Shown piece by piece: positions 6,739-12,696 of a DNA stretch of 12,696 nucleotides (its first letter is position 1; the number at the start of each line of letters is the position of its first letter). Source of the DNA: SOIA01 sp050116035 (GTDB lineage Bacteria; Acidobacteriota; Aminicenantia; Aminicenantales; Aminicenantaceae). The DNA lies in contig JASFPJ010000068.1 of the NCBI GenBank assembly GCA_050116035.1, forward strand, positions 1 through 12,696. Direction: 5' to 3'. A program made the position numbers and the translations under genes. The notes beneath the pieces were generated by a model, which saw only the letters and a list, made by a program, of their open reading frames with translations, did not search any database and was not told where the DNA came from.

Positions 6739-9027
6739 TTAAAAAGAAAATTCAAAGCCAGCAAGAAAAGTTCGAGGTTTGGCTGGGCCATAAACGTAGC
6801 CTGAATCCCTGTCCACGCCTTTATCCAGATCTTTCTGGTAAGAATTGAGCAGATTGTAGACACCCAGAAAAGCGCTAAGGAGGCAATCTTCAGTGATGTT
6901 TATAGGCTTATGGAGTTTTGCATTCAGTATAAAGAAAGGATCGGTCGTTTCGAGCACATCATTATCGATGTATCCTGTGTAGTGGGGAACTTTCATTTTT
7001 CCCGTGTATTCAACGGAAAGTTCAGCGTTGATGAGTCGGTCATTATCATAACTCATGTTGGCAAAGCCATAGAAGTTGGGTGTTCTGAAAAATTCTGTGG
7101 AGTTGAAATCCGGTTCTGGCTCCTCGAACTCACTTTGTTGGAAGGTCCAACCTGAAGCCAAAGAAAACTTAGGCCCTAAAACCAGACCAAATTCAAATGA
7201 GAATCCGTAGACTCTTGAACCAGAACCGTTCATTCTTTCCAAAATTCTGGCGTTTTCAATTCGGCTTATCTCATGAAGGACAAAGGTGCCAGACAATTTT
7301 GTATAAAAGGCTTCCAGACTGAATTGGATAAGGCTTCTCTTAATCTGTTTGCCATAGTCAAGGCCGCTACTGATGCTATACGATTTTTCTTCTTTTAGAT
7401 TTGGTGAATTGACGACCATCATCCCTTCCCCGCCGACTTGAGTGATATGTAAATCTTCATCAAAAACCTGAGGCGCTCTAAATCCGGTTGAAAATGAAGT
7501 TCTAGAGCTCAGCTCTCTTGAGATTTTGACAAGGAAGCTGAATCGAGGAGTAACGATAATATTGTCTATGGCCGAATGTCTATTCAGCCTTATTCCCGTT
7601 AAGAAAGAAAAATTCTTGCTGATTTTAAAGTCATCCTGGATGAAATATCCGCTCTCATGATAGACATCTTCAATGGTTCTGTTGTATCCAGTCGCTTCAT
7701 CTTTGATTTTGTCTCGTTTGTACTGAGCCCCAAGAGAAAAGACGTGGCTTCCCAGTTGGTAGTTGAGCTGGCCGTTGAAAAACATCAGGGGATTTTTTGT
7801 GTTTCCGTAAGCGTTTGGATCCTGGTGGCTTCCGTAATACGTGTTTCTCTTCGCATCTATGAGTGAAAAAGAAAGGTTGTAGTGAACTTTTTCTGAGAGA
7901 AAGTGATTCAGTTCAGACGAGAATCCTATCTGGTCTGTTTTGATCCATTCGGCTGTATTGGCTTCATGAGGAGGCTTGTTAATGAGATCACCGCCTCTTC
8001 GCTCTTCGAAAATTCTGAAAAAGCCCAATTTAAGGTTGGCGTCGAGTTTAGAAAAATAGTTGTAAAAATTGAGACCAAAGGAGGTATTGGATATGGTTCC
8101 CAGTTCAGAAAAGCTGTCTTTGTTTAAATCCACTGGCTCTCTTTTTTGATAGTTTGCGAATAAATAGGCCTTTGTGTTCAGATCTTTTGATACGAGGCTG
8201 GAGTGAAAGCCTAAGTTGGTGAACGGCTTTCCAGAGATCGCTTCTTGGTGGAGCTTTAAGGTCGTTTTGTTTTCTTGGGGTTCTCTTGTCAGAACATTTA
8301 TCACTCCAGCGACCGCATTGCCGCCATAAAGAGAGGAACCTCCTCCCTTGACGATTTCTATGCTGTTGAGCATTTCAGCAGGAATTTGTTCCAAGCCATA
8401 GACACCTGTCATAGCACTAACTACAGGGGAGCTGTCTATAAGAATCTGAGTATATATTCCTTCCATTCCGTTGATCCGGACTTGAGTGAAATTGCAGTTT
8501 TGACAATTATTCTCAACTCTAACCCCAGTTGTCTGACAGAGAGTTTCGGCTAAATTGGTAGCTTCTTTTTTCTCAATCTCTTCTCTGGTTATGACTTCTG
8601 TCTTCACCGGAGTCTCATCATAAAGCTTTGGAGTGCGAGTGGCTGTCACCACGATTTCTCTGGTTAATTTTTTTATTAATACGATTTCATAATTCAGCTT
8701 ATTTTGTTGGAGTACAAATGAGTCAGATCGGTAATCCAAGTATCCTTGTCCGTATACTTCCAGATGGTAGGTTCCCGGAGGAACTTGTCTTATTTCAAAT
8801 TTTCCTGATTCGTCTGTTTCAGTGGATTGATTCAATTCAGGAATCAGGACAAAAGCTTTATTGACTGGATTGTGTTCCCAATCTTTCACGGTTCCTCGAA
8901 TGAAGAGTTGACTGACTTGCCCCTTACGATGTTGCTGACGATTTTGATGGGATTGTTGAGCGTTGATGGATTGGTTGAAAATGAGAATGATGAAAAGCAT
9001 ATATAAAAGTAAAGGTTTTTTTCTCAT
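6739..9027 (-). CDS. TonB-dependent outer-membrane receptor with N-terminal carboxypeptidase-regulatory-like domain
   Basis: 762 aa. A signal peptide (1-23, ending SINA before QQS) is followed by a short Gln/His-rich linker and a carboxypeptidase-regulatory-like Ig fold (about 43-118; GTVKDWEHNPVNKAFV, TDESGKFEIRQVPPGTYHLEV). A TonB-box-like segment (EIVVTAT, 124-130) and the plug domain (about 135-260) come next, with GLEQIPAEMLNSIEIVKGG and SSLYGGNAVAGVINVLT, then a long 22-strand-type barrel ending in aromatic Phe. The plug carries C164 and C175-Q-N-C178 just before a conserved R-x-NGMEG segment. Similar CQNC-containing receptors are, from memory, common in Bacteroidota. It should import a scarce ligand by TonB energy; the ligand is not identifiable. 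The start at 9027 has GAGAGGG about 7 bases upstream. It follows the small CxxC gene by 102 bp. Confidence 0.93.
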   Translation of the reverse strand: MRKKPLLLYMLFIILIFNQSINAQQSHQNRQQHRKGQVSQLFIRGTVKDWEHNPVNKAFVLIPELNQSTETDESGKFEIRQVPPGTYHLEVYGQGYLDYRSDSFVLQQNKLNYEIVLIKKLTREIVVTATRTPKLYDETPVKTEVITREEIEKKEATNLAETLCQTTGVRVENNCQNCNFTQVRINGMEGIYTQILIDSSPVVSAMTGVYGLEQIPAEMLNSIEIVKGGGSSLYGGNAVAGVINVLTREPQENKTTLKLHQEAISGKPFTNLGFHSSLVSKDLNTKAYLFANYQKREPVDLNKDSFSELGTISNTSFGLNFYNYFSKLDANLKLGFFRIFEERRGGDLINKPPHEANTAEWIKTDQIGFSSELNHFLSEKVHYNLSFSLIDAKRNTYYGSHQDPNAYGNTKNPLMFFNGQLNYQLGSHVFSLGAQYKRDKIKDEATGYNRTIEDVYHESGYFIQDDFKISKNFSFLTGIRLNRHSAIDNIIVTPRFSFLVKISRELSSRTSFSTGFRAPQVFDEDLHITQVGGEGMMVVNSPNLKEEKSYSISSGLDYGKQIKRSLIQFSLEAFYTKLSGTFVLHEISRIENARILERMNGSGSRVYGFSFEFGLVLGPKFSLASGWTFQQSEFEEPEPDFNSTEFFRTPNFYGFANMSYDNDRLINAELSVEYTGKMKVPHYTGYIDNDVLETTDPFFILNAKLHKPINITEDCLLSAFLGVYNLLNSYQKDLDKGVDRDSGYVYGPAKPRTFLAGFEFSF

Positions 9028-9129
9028 TTTATTCCCTCTCTCTCAGTCTTTTTTCTGGTTGGGCAATCGATTTACAAGTGATTGCGTAGTTTGAAAAATA
9101 CAGACTTTCTTTGGATGTTTGATGGAGGA

Positions 9130-9408
9130 TTAAATCTGAGGGGGAGAACGAGAGGTGGGTTTTAAGTAAGATATTTTTGAGTAACTAAAAGAGTAAAAGG
9201 TGTTCAGGGGTTCCAGAAGATAAAGCTGAGGCAGTTGGAAGAAGTGGATTTGGCTTGTGGCAAGCGTTGAATGCTGGAAATTACATGCAGGACAATTGTC
9301 TTTACTCAGGATAGTTTTATCAGTATGGAAAAAGTTGATGAATAGTGTGGTAAACAGGAAGACGAGGAGGAAGAAAATGTTTAGAAGCTTAACTTTTTTT
9401 GTGCTCAT
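9130..9408 (-). CDS. Small membrane-anchored or secreted CxxC protein, copy 2 (unknown function)
   Basis: 92 aa, a full-length ungapped paralogue of the protein at 6314-6592. It has a Lys-rich start, a hydrophobic segment (about 8-27), H28, C39-P-A-C42 with FQ-x-ST-x-AT after it, and the C-terminus PTSRSPPQI. Only the CPAC pair of cysteines is shared by both copies; the extra C29 and C57 of copy 1 are absent here, so CxxC is the likely functional site (metal binding or disulfide). A strong promoter lies 38 bases upstream. No Shine-Dalgarno sequence sits at the proper distance from ATG 9408; GGGTG is about 25 bases upstream. It lies between btuB and the second receptor gene, in the same orientation, which suggests a role linked to outer-membrane transport. 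It is not a recognised family with a proven function. Confidence 0.8.
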   Translation of the reverse strand: MSTKKVKLLNIFFLLVFLFTTLFINFFHTDKTILSKDNCPACNFQHSTLATSQIHFFQLPQLYLLEPLNTFYSFSYSKISYLKPTSRSPPQI

Positions 9409-9445
9409 CGATGAAGTGCTATTTTAATTACACCCTTTTTCTTGG

Positions 9446-9474
9446 AATATAATAGAAAGAGAAAGAAATGTCAA
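9446..9474 (-). promoter_or_regulatory. Strong sigma-70-type promoter for small CxxC gene copy 2 and the second receptor
   Basis: Minus strand: consensus -35 TTGACA (9469-9474), 17-base T/C-only spacer except its last A, -10 TATATT (9446-9451). The predicted start is near 9439, giving a leader of about 31 bases to ATG 9408. It sits in the gap after the btuB stop codon, so the downstream genes can be expressed when the cobalamin riboswitch has shut btuB off. Confidence 0.75.
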
Positions 9475-9499
9475 CTTGCTTGGAGTGTCGCTGTCATTT

Positions 9500-11449
9500 T
9501 CATAAGGAGATATTCAATCCGAGAAAGGCAGAGCGGACAGGCGTCCCGTACCCCTTGATTAATTCATATTTTTCATTCAGGATGTTATCCATCCTCAAAA
9601 AGATTTGGATTTGCTGGGTAAGGTCATACGAGATTACAGAGTTGAGCAATGTGTAATCAGGCAGTGTGACCCGGGCTGCTGGCCAGGTGGAAAAATCTTG
9701 ATCCTCCCTCTCTCCGCAATGGATCAAGGAGAGATGGATATTCCCCTTTTTCAGGAATGGATAGAGGATGGATGCTGAGAATTTATCCTTGGGTCTGCGG
9801 AGAAGAGGACTATCCGCATCCAGGTCCTTGGCTTCGGTTCGAGTGTAGGAGACATTCAGGATTAATCCTGATCGAGAATGGACCTGGATGAACAATTCTA
9901 TTCCCTTGGATTCAGCGTTTCCCACGTTCGTGTATCCCTGAAGGAAATCAAACTGAATAAGGTTTGTGTAGTCATTTTTAAAGTATGCGGCACTGAGCAG
10001 GATTTGTCCTTCCAGAAAATACTGCTCAATCCCGATATCCCAGCCAGTGGATCTTTCTGGTTTCAGGCTTTCATTCCCGATGGGCCCCATAAAGGTCGCT
10101 GGTGCGTAAAGCTGGTAGAGGGAGGGGGATTTGAAAGCGGTGCCGAGAGTGGCTCTCAATTTGGTTTGGGTTCCTTTGATGAGATAAGCGGGTGCGAGGC
10201 GAAACGTGGTGGACGTTCCGAACTGGGAATGTTTATCCAGACGAATCCCAGCTGTCGAGAAAAATCTTGAGCCGAGGTGGATATGATCCTGAATATAGAA
10301 CCCTGTGGTGTGGGCACGCTGCAGGGGGAAGATACTTGAATAAGGGCCCCAGATCCCATCCGAATAGTATTCTGATTCTCCTCGTTCCTGCTGGTGGTCG
10401 ATCCCGAAAGTCAGTGTGTTTGTTTCATGCAGGAAGAAGTTGTTCTGCCAGTCGATGTTAATCAGTGTGCTTTTAAAAAAGCCCTCCTCAGAATCGATGG
10501 GATGAGCCGAGTCTGTTGGGTTATCGTGCGATCGGTCGTAATCCACGAGAGAGAGGCCCAATTTTTGTTCCCATCGGTTACTCATCAAGAGAGTGCGGAA
10601 TTCTCCTTTGAGGAAAAAAGCGTTATTCTTCTGCACATTATTCGGATCGTCCCCATAACTTCCTCCGAAGTTGTCCACATCGATTCGAGTCTTCACAGTC
10701 CTCAGGATAAAGTCCAATTCGAGATTATTGTTGAAACGGTAACCGAATCTTCCGGATAAAGAGAGATTCCGGTAGCCATCCTTTTCTTCGTTCCCTTCAT
10801 ACTCTGTGCTGGCTGATGAGAACCCAGAGCTCCGGAAATAACTGACTCCGAGCGAATAGTGGATTTTTTCTGTGCTTCCGTCCAATCCTGCACTGTGGAT
10901 GAATGTCCCGTAGGAGCCGCCTGCGCTGGATAAATTAAGTTTGGGCTCCCCCTGGCCTTTTTTGGTGATGATGTTCACCACTCCACTCAAAGCGTCCGAA
11001 CCGTAGAGAGTGCTCTGCGGACCACGCAGAATCTCGATGCGTTCTACACTGTCCAGCATGAAATGGGCCAGGTCAAACGAGCGTGCTGGAGAGATGGGGT
11101 CGTTCAACTCGACTCCGTCCATCAGGAACAGAGTGTGTTCAGAATTCGCTCCACGAACAAATGTAGAGGCTGCACCTCCGGCTGGGCCATTTTGGATAAT
11201 TGTCAGACCCAGAATCTCTTCAAGGGCTTGGAGAACGGTGGTTTTTTTCATCCGCTCGAGTTCCTCTCTTGAAATCACAGTCACAGAGCTGGCAATCTCT
11301 TGAGCCGGGGTTTCGATTCGTGTGGCTGTAACGACTATCTTGTGTTGAAGAGGAGTGATCTGTTTTTTCTTTTCACTGTTTTCTTGAGAGATAAGGGGGG
11401 AGAAGAGGAACGCCACAGCGAGGGCCAAGCAAGGAGCTTTTCTGGTCAT
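9500..11449 (-). CDS. btuB: TonB-dependent vitamin B12 receptor BtuB
   Basis: 649 aa from the chosen start, a typical BtuB length (about 600-650). Signal peptide at about 1-21 (MTRKAPCLALAVAFLFSPLI), TonB box KIVVTAT (37-43), plug domain with TVISREELERMKKTTVLQAL, FVRGANSEHTLFLMDGVELND and RIEILRGPQSTLYGSDALSG, then a barrel ending GLNISL. The frame stays open up to a TTG at 11587, but that would lie in the riboswitch leader. ATG 11449 directly precedes a signal peptide and has AAGGAGA (11457-11463) seven bases upstream, so it is the true start. A cobalamin riboswitch with terminator lies in its leader, which supports cobalamin as the ligand: the protein moves B12 or other corrinoids across the outer membrane with TonB/ExbB/ExbD, none of which is in the window. 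No BtuCDF genes are nearby. Confidence 0.92.
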   Translation of the reverse strand: MTRKAPCLALAVAFLFSPLISQENSEKKKQITPLQHKIVVTATRIETPAQEIASSVTVISREELERMKKTTVLQALEEILGLTIIQNGPAGGAASTFVRGANSEHTLFLMDGVELNDPISPARSFDLAHFMLDSVERIEILRGPQSTLYGSDALSGVVNIITKKGQGEPKLNLSSAGGSYGTFIHSAGLDGSTEKIHYSLGVSYFRSSGFSSASTEYEGNEEKDGYRNLSLSGRFGYRFNNNLELDFILRTVKTRIDVDNFGGSYGDDPNNVQKNNAFFLKGEFRTLLMSNRWEQKLGLSLVDYDRSHDNPTDSAHPIDSEEGFFKSTLINIDWQNNFFLHETNTLTFGIDHQQERGESEYYSDGIWGPYSSIFPLQRAHTTGFYIQDHIHLGSRFFSTAGIRLDKHSQFGTSTTFRLAPAYLIKGTQTKLRATLGTAFKSPSLYQLYAPATFMGPIGNESLKPERSTGWDIGIEQYFLEGQILLSAAYFKNDYTNLIQFDFLQGYTNVGNAESKGIELFIQVHSRSGLILNVSYTRTEAKDLDADSPLLRRPKDKFSASILYPFLKKGNIHLSLIHCGEREDQDFSTWPAARVTLPDYTLLNSVISYDLTQQIQIFLRMDNILNEKYELIKGYGTPVRSAFLGLNISL

Positions 11450-11544
11450 CTTCTTATCTCCTTTGTCTTTTCTGCCCCCGCCTTTTAACGCTTGAAGCCA
11501 GTTAATAGACTTCAACCATCTCTGGATCTTCAAGGGAGGTGAGC

Positions 11545-11582
11545 AAAAAAAAGCAACCCGACCTTCCACCCGAAGATGGGTT
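11545..11582 (-). terminator. Intrinsic terminator in the btuB leader, expression platform of the riboswitch
   Basis: On the minus strand AACCC-ATCTTC pairs with GAAGGT-(C)-GGGTT, an 11-bp stem with one bulged C and a 5-base loop (GGGTG), followed by GC and eight T residues (11545-11552). It lies 16 bases after the closing stem of the riboswitch and about 95 bases before the btuB start. This is the layout expected for ligand-dependent transcription termination. A competing UUCG-tetraloop hairpin (CCATC-TTCG-GGTGG) overlaps the same arm and may be an alternative fold. Confidence 0.8.
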
Positions 11583-11598
11583 TTCAACTGTTTAAAGG

Positions 11599-11739
11599 AG
11601 GTTTCCTGACTCTCGGATCACCCTTATTCCAGGCCTTCCCGTCCTTCAGGAAGGACAGTGGCATGATCTGGAATTCGTACCCGATTACAGTAGCGGGGGC
11701 TGTGTCCGGATCTCACGGACTTCCCTTTCCTTCAAACCT
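11599..11739 (-). promoter_or_regulatory. Cobalamin riboswitch (AdoCbl type) upstream of btuB
   Basis: The minus strand carries the hallmark conserved blocks in order: AAAGGGAAGTC (11718-11728), the B12-box core ACAG-CCCCCGCTACTG (about 11688-11703), GCCACTG (11656-11662), GGGAAGGC (about 11633-11640) and GAGTCAGGAAACC (about 11601-11613). The ends close with a P1 stem, AGGTTT (11734-11739) pairing with AAACCT (11599-11604). In the known family, adenosylcobalamin binding turns off B12 uptake or synthesis genes; the downstream terminator fits that mode. Confidence 0.95.
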
Positions 11740-11778
11740 GAAACTCGATTGTCAAAGAAAATCAGACTCTGCCTCTTC

Positions 11779-11807
11779 ATTTAAGGACATGGTCTCTGGC
11801 TTGTCAA
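11779..11807 (-). promoter_or_regulatory. Sigma-70-type promoter of the riboswitch-btuB transcript
   Basis: Minus strand: perfect -35 TTGACA (11802-11807), 17-base spacer, -10 TTAAAT (11779-11784). The predicted start is near 11772, about 33 bases before the first riboswitch stem. Confidence 0.75.
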
Positions 11808-11978
11808 GCGTTTTCTTTGTGAGTAATTTTGAATAATATCTTGAGAAAGTAAAAAGAATGAGAGAACAATCATGAAAGATTAATCCTTGGTCTCAATCGA
11901 CTCGACTATCTGGTCAGAACCTTTATTCCGAATGGAAACAGAGCAGTGAATGATTAAAAATTCGAAAAGGAGGGGCGA

Positions 11979-12010
11979 GGCTGCCATTTTCTTGGGAAAA
12001 AATGACAGCC
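11979..12010. repeat. Inverted repeat, 12-bp arms with one mismatch, 8-base loop
   Basis: GGCTG-C-CATTTT (11979-11990) pairs with AAAATG-A-CAGCC (11999-12010) around CTTGGGAA. No T-tract follows on either strand, so it is not an ordinary intrinsic terminator. It could be a protein binding site or the stem of an unrecognised small RNA. Confidence 0.6.
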
Positions 12011-12059
12011 TGCTGAAGGGGATAAATCAATAGATAAGGGGATTTATTCGAAACTCCCA

Positions 12060-12085
12060 GTAAAAAGGAGGGGTAAAAAGGAGGG
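12060..12085 (+). repeat. Perfect 13-bp tandem duplication containing AAGGAGGG
   Basis: GTAAAAAGGAGGG occurs twice head to tail (12060-12072 and 12073-12085). Each copy holds a near-ideal Shine-Dalgarno core; the second lies five bases before ATG 12091, which opens a frame of only 15 codons. Confidence 0.7.
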
Positions 12086-12486
12086 TTTTAATGTTGCCTT
12101 GCGCTTTGTTTCGGCTCATCTTTGTGCTCCATATATAAATACGCAAAAAGTCCAAAAAAAGTTGCAAGATTTATGATTCAATTTTTTTTATTTATTCAGC
12201 ATAGAATTTTTCTATAGGAGTGTTGCACTGTTTGGTAAGGTTAGATGTCTATTTGGAGGGGATATATTTGATTGATTCGAAGGAATCTATTGAGCGATTT
12301 TCTTGGCGAAAGATGGAGCTTAGCGAGATTTTTTTAGCGAGGAAGAACAGAAAAACGGAATTTCCTGTATTTCATTTCCCCCTTTTTATTAGTACTACCT
12401 AATTATTATACCATAAATTATCTTCAAATTTCAACATATTTTTTCTAATTTTAAAAAAATGACTGTTTTGGCCTAGTTTTTACACG

Positions 12487-12500
12487 TTTTATGCGTAAAA
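12487..12500. repeat. Small palindrome TTTTA-TGCG-TAAAA
   Basis: Five-base arms around TGCG, about 60 bases upstream of the rightward promoter. It may be an operator for the right-hand gene, but the arms are short and AT-rich, so chance is quite possible. Confidence 0.25.
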
Positions 12501-12560
12501 TGAGGCTTTTTTGGCTGTTTCTTCAATGGAATGAAAATGCAGGCGTTTTTTCCAAGCTTT

Positions 12561-12589
12561 TTGACTATTCCATCCATATTTTTTAGAAT
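12561..12589 (+). promoter_or_regulatory. Sigma-70-type promoter of the rightward gene
   Basis: Plus strand: -35 TTGACT (12561-12566), 17-base spacer, -10 TAGAAT (12584-12589). The predicted start is near 12596, giving a leader of about 55 bases to ATG 12652. Confidence 0.6.
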
Positions 12590-12651
12590 GACTCCAGAAG
12601 GGAGAAGATGATTAACAGGAAATCTGTCCCTTGTTCCAAAGGAGTATGGTC

Positions 12652-12696
12652 ATGGATGAGGATAAAGAATTATTCAGAGAATTTGGGTATAAATTC
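12652..12696 (+). CDS. N-terminus of a rightward gene, possibly a PLP-dependent decarboxylase
   Basis: Fifteen codons (MDEDKELFREFGYKF) reach the right edge. ATG 12652 is preceded by AAGGAG with 7 bases of spacing, and a good promoter lies upstream. The motif 'LFREFGYKF' at the very N-terminus recalls group II PLP-dependent amino-acid decarboxylases, which often begin with an acidic stretch, then F-R-x-x-G-x-x-x-x-D-W. That identification rests on about nine residues and is only a suggestion. The gene diverges from the btuB cluster and is probably unrelated to it. The alternative ATG at 12646 is too close to the Shine-Dalgarno site. Confidence 0.5.
   Translation, partial: MDEDKELFREFGYKF

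Larger units (their letters stand above)
11808..12560. other. Divergent intergenic region without a recognisable gene
   Basis: About 750 bases between the btuB promoter and the rightward promoter. AT-rich, particularly 12120-12540. Two very short ORFs with good Shine-Dalgarno sites are visible (minus strand 12027-12119, 30 codons; plus strand 12091-12138, 15 codons) but neither resembles anything I know. A 60-codon plus-strand frame (12220-12402) starts with GTG and has no usable ribosome binding site. The region also holds a 12-bp inverted repeat, a 13-bp tandem repeat and a small palindrome, listed separately. No tRNA, rRNA or CRISPR signal was seen. Confidence 0.5.

Noticed and set aside
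11450..11587. Upstream extension of btuB to a TTG at 11587 (46 more codons)
   Set aside because: The extension lies over the riboswitch terminator, has no signal-peptide character, and the internal ATG 11449 has both a Shine-Dalgarno site and an immediate signal peptide.
11750..11755. Second TTGACA on the minus strand just upstream of the riboswitch
   Set aside because: The sequence 17 bases downstream (AAGGAA) is not a -10 box, and a start there would remove the 5' half of the riboswitch.
12220..12402. 60-codon plus-strand ORF
   Set aside because: GTG start with the AGGAG overlapping it, no family resemblance, and it lies in AT-rich intergenic sequence; probably chance.
12608..12696. Alternative plus-strand start ATG 12608 in another frame, with GGGAG three bases upstream
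   Set aside because: The spacing is too short and the peptide has no recognisable character; ATG 12652 has ideal spacing and a plausible enzyme N-terminus. It could still be a short leader ORF.
1..12696. Mobile elements, CRISPR arrays, tRNA or rRNA genes
   Set aside because: I found no transposase-like frame, terminal repeats, spaced direct repeats or RNA-gene consensus in the window.

Overview
The window looks like a piece of chromosome from a Gram-negative (diderm) bacterium. It encodes two TonB-dependent outer-membrane receptors and a complete tripartite RND efflux system. Promoters fit the sigma-70 pattern (TTGACA-like, 17 bp, TATAAT-like) and most genes have clear Shine-Dalgarno sites. 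That argues against typical Bacteroidota, although one receptor has a Bacteroidota-like architecture (carboxypeptidase-regulatory domain plus a CQNC plug motif). Acidobacteriota, Aminicenantota or a related phylum would fit, but this is an inference with low certainty.

Layout. Nearly everything is on the minus strand and is read from right to left. A sigma-70 promoter (11779-11807) drives a cobalamin riboswitch (about 11599-11739), followed by an intrinsic terminator (11545-11582) and btuB (9500-11449), the vitamin B12 receptor. Next come a 92-aa membrane-anchored or secreted CxxC protein (9130-9408) with its own promoter, and a second TonB-dependent receptor with an N-terminal carboxypeptidase-regulatory domain (6739-9027). 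A second 92-aa CxxC protein follows (6314-6592). It is about 52% identical to the first without gaps and has a closely similar promoter. Then come an outer-membrane factor (4983-6248), a periplasmic adaptor (3694-4986, overlapping by ATGA) and a CzcA/CusA-type RND pump (549-3632), in the classical C-B-A order. At the left edge is the start of an NTF2/SnoaL-like protein (1-129). To the right of the btuB promoter lies about 0.8 kb without a convincing gene, then a plus-strand promoter (12561-12589) and the first 15 codons of a divergent gene (from 12652).

How it may work together. The B12 receptor is under cobalamin control. The downstream receptor and the efflux pump are each preceded by a copy of the same small CxxC protein with its own promoter, so the locus looks like two or three import/export modules that share a small thiol-containing exported partner. 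Metals or metal complexes are the most natural cargo, but the cargo cannot be read from the sequence. The pump is unusual: the conserved TM4 aspartate of the proton relay is Asn (N402), the second acidic position is Gly, a Lys (K399) lies nearby, and an Asp (D929) is present in TM10.
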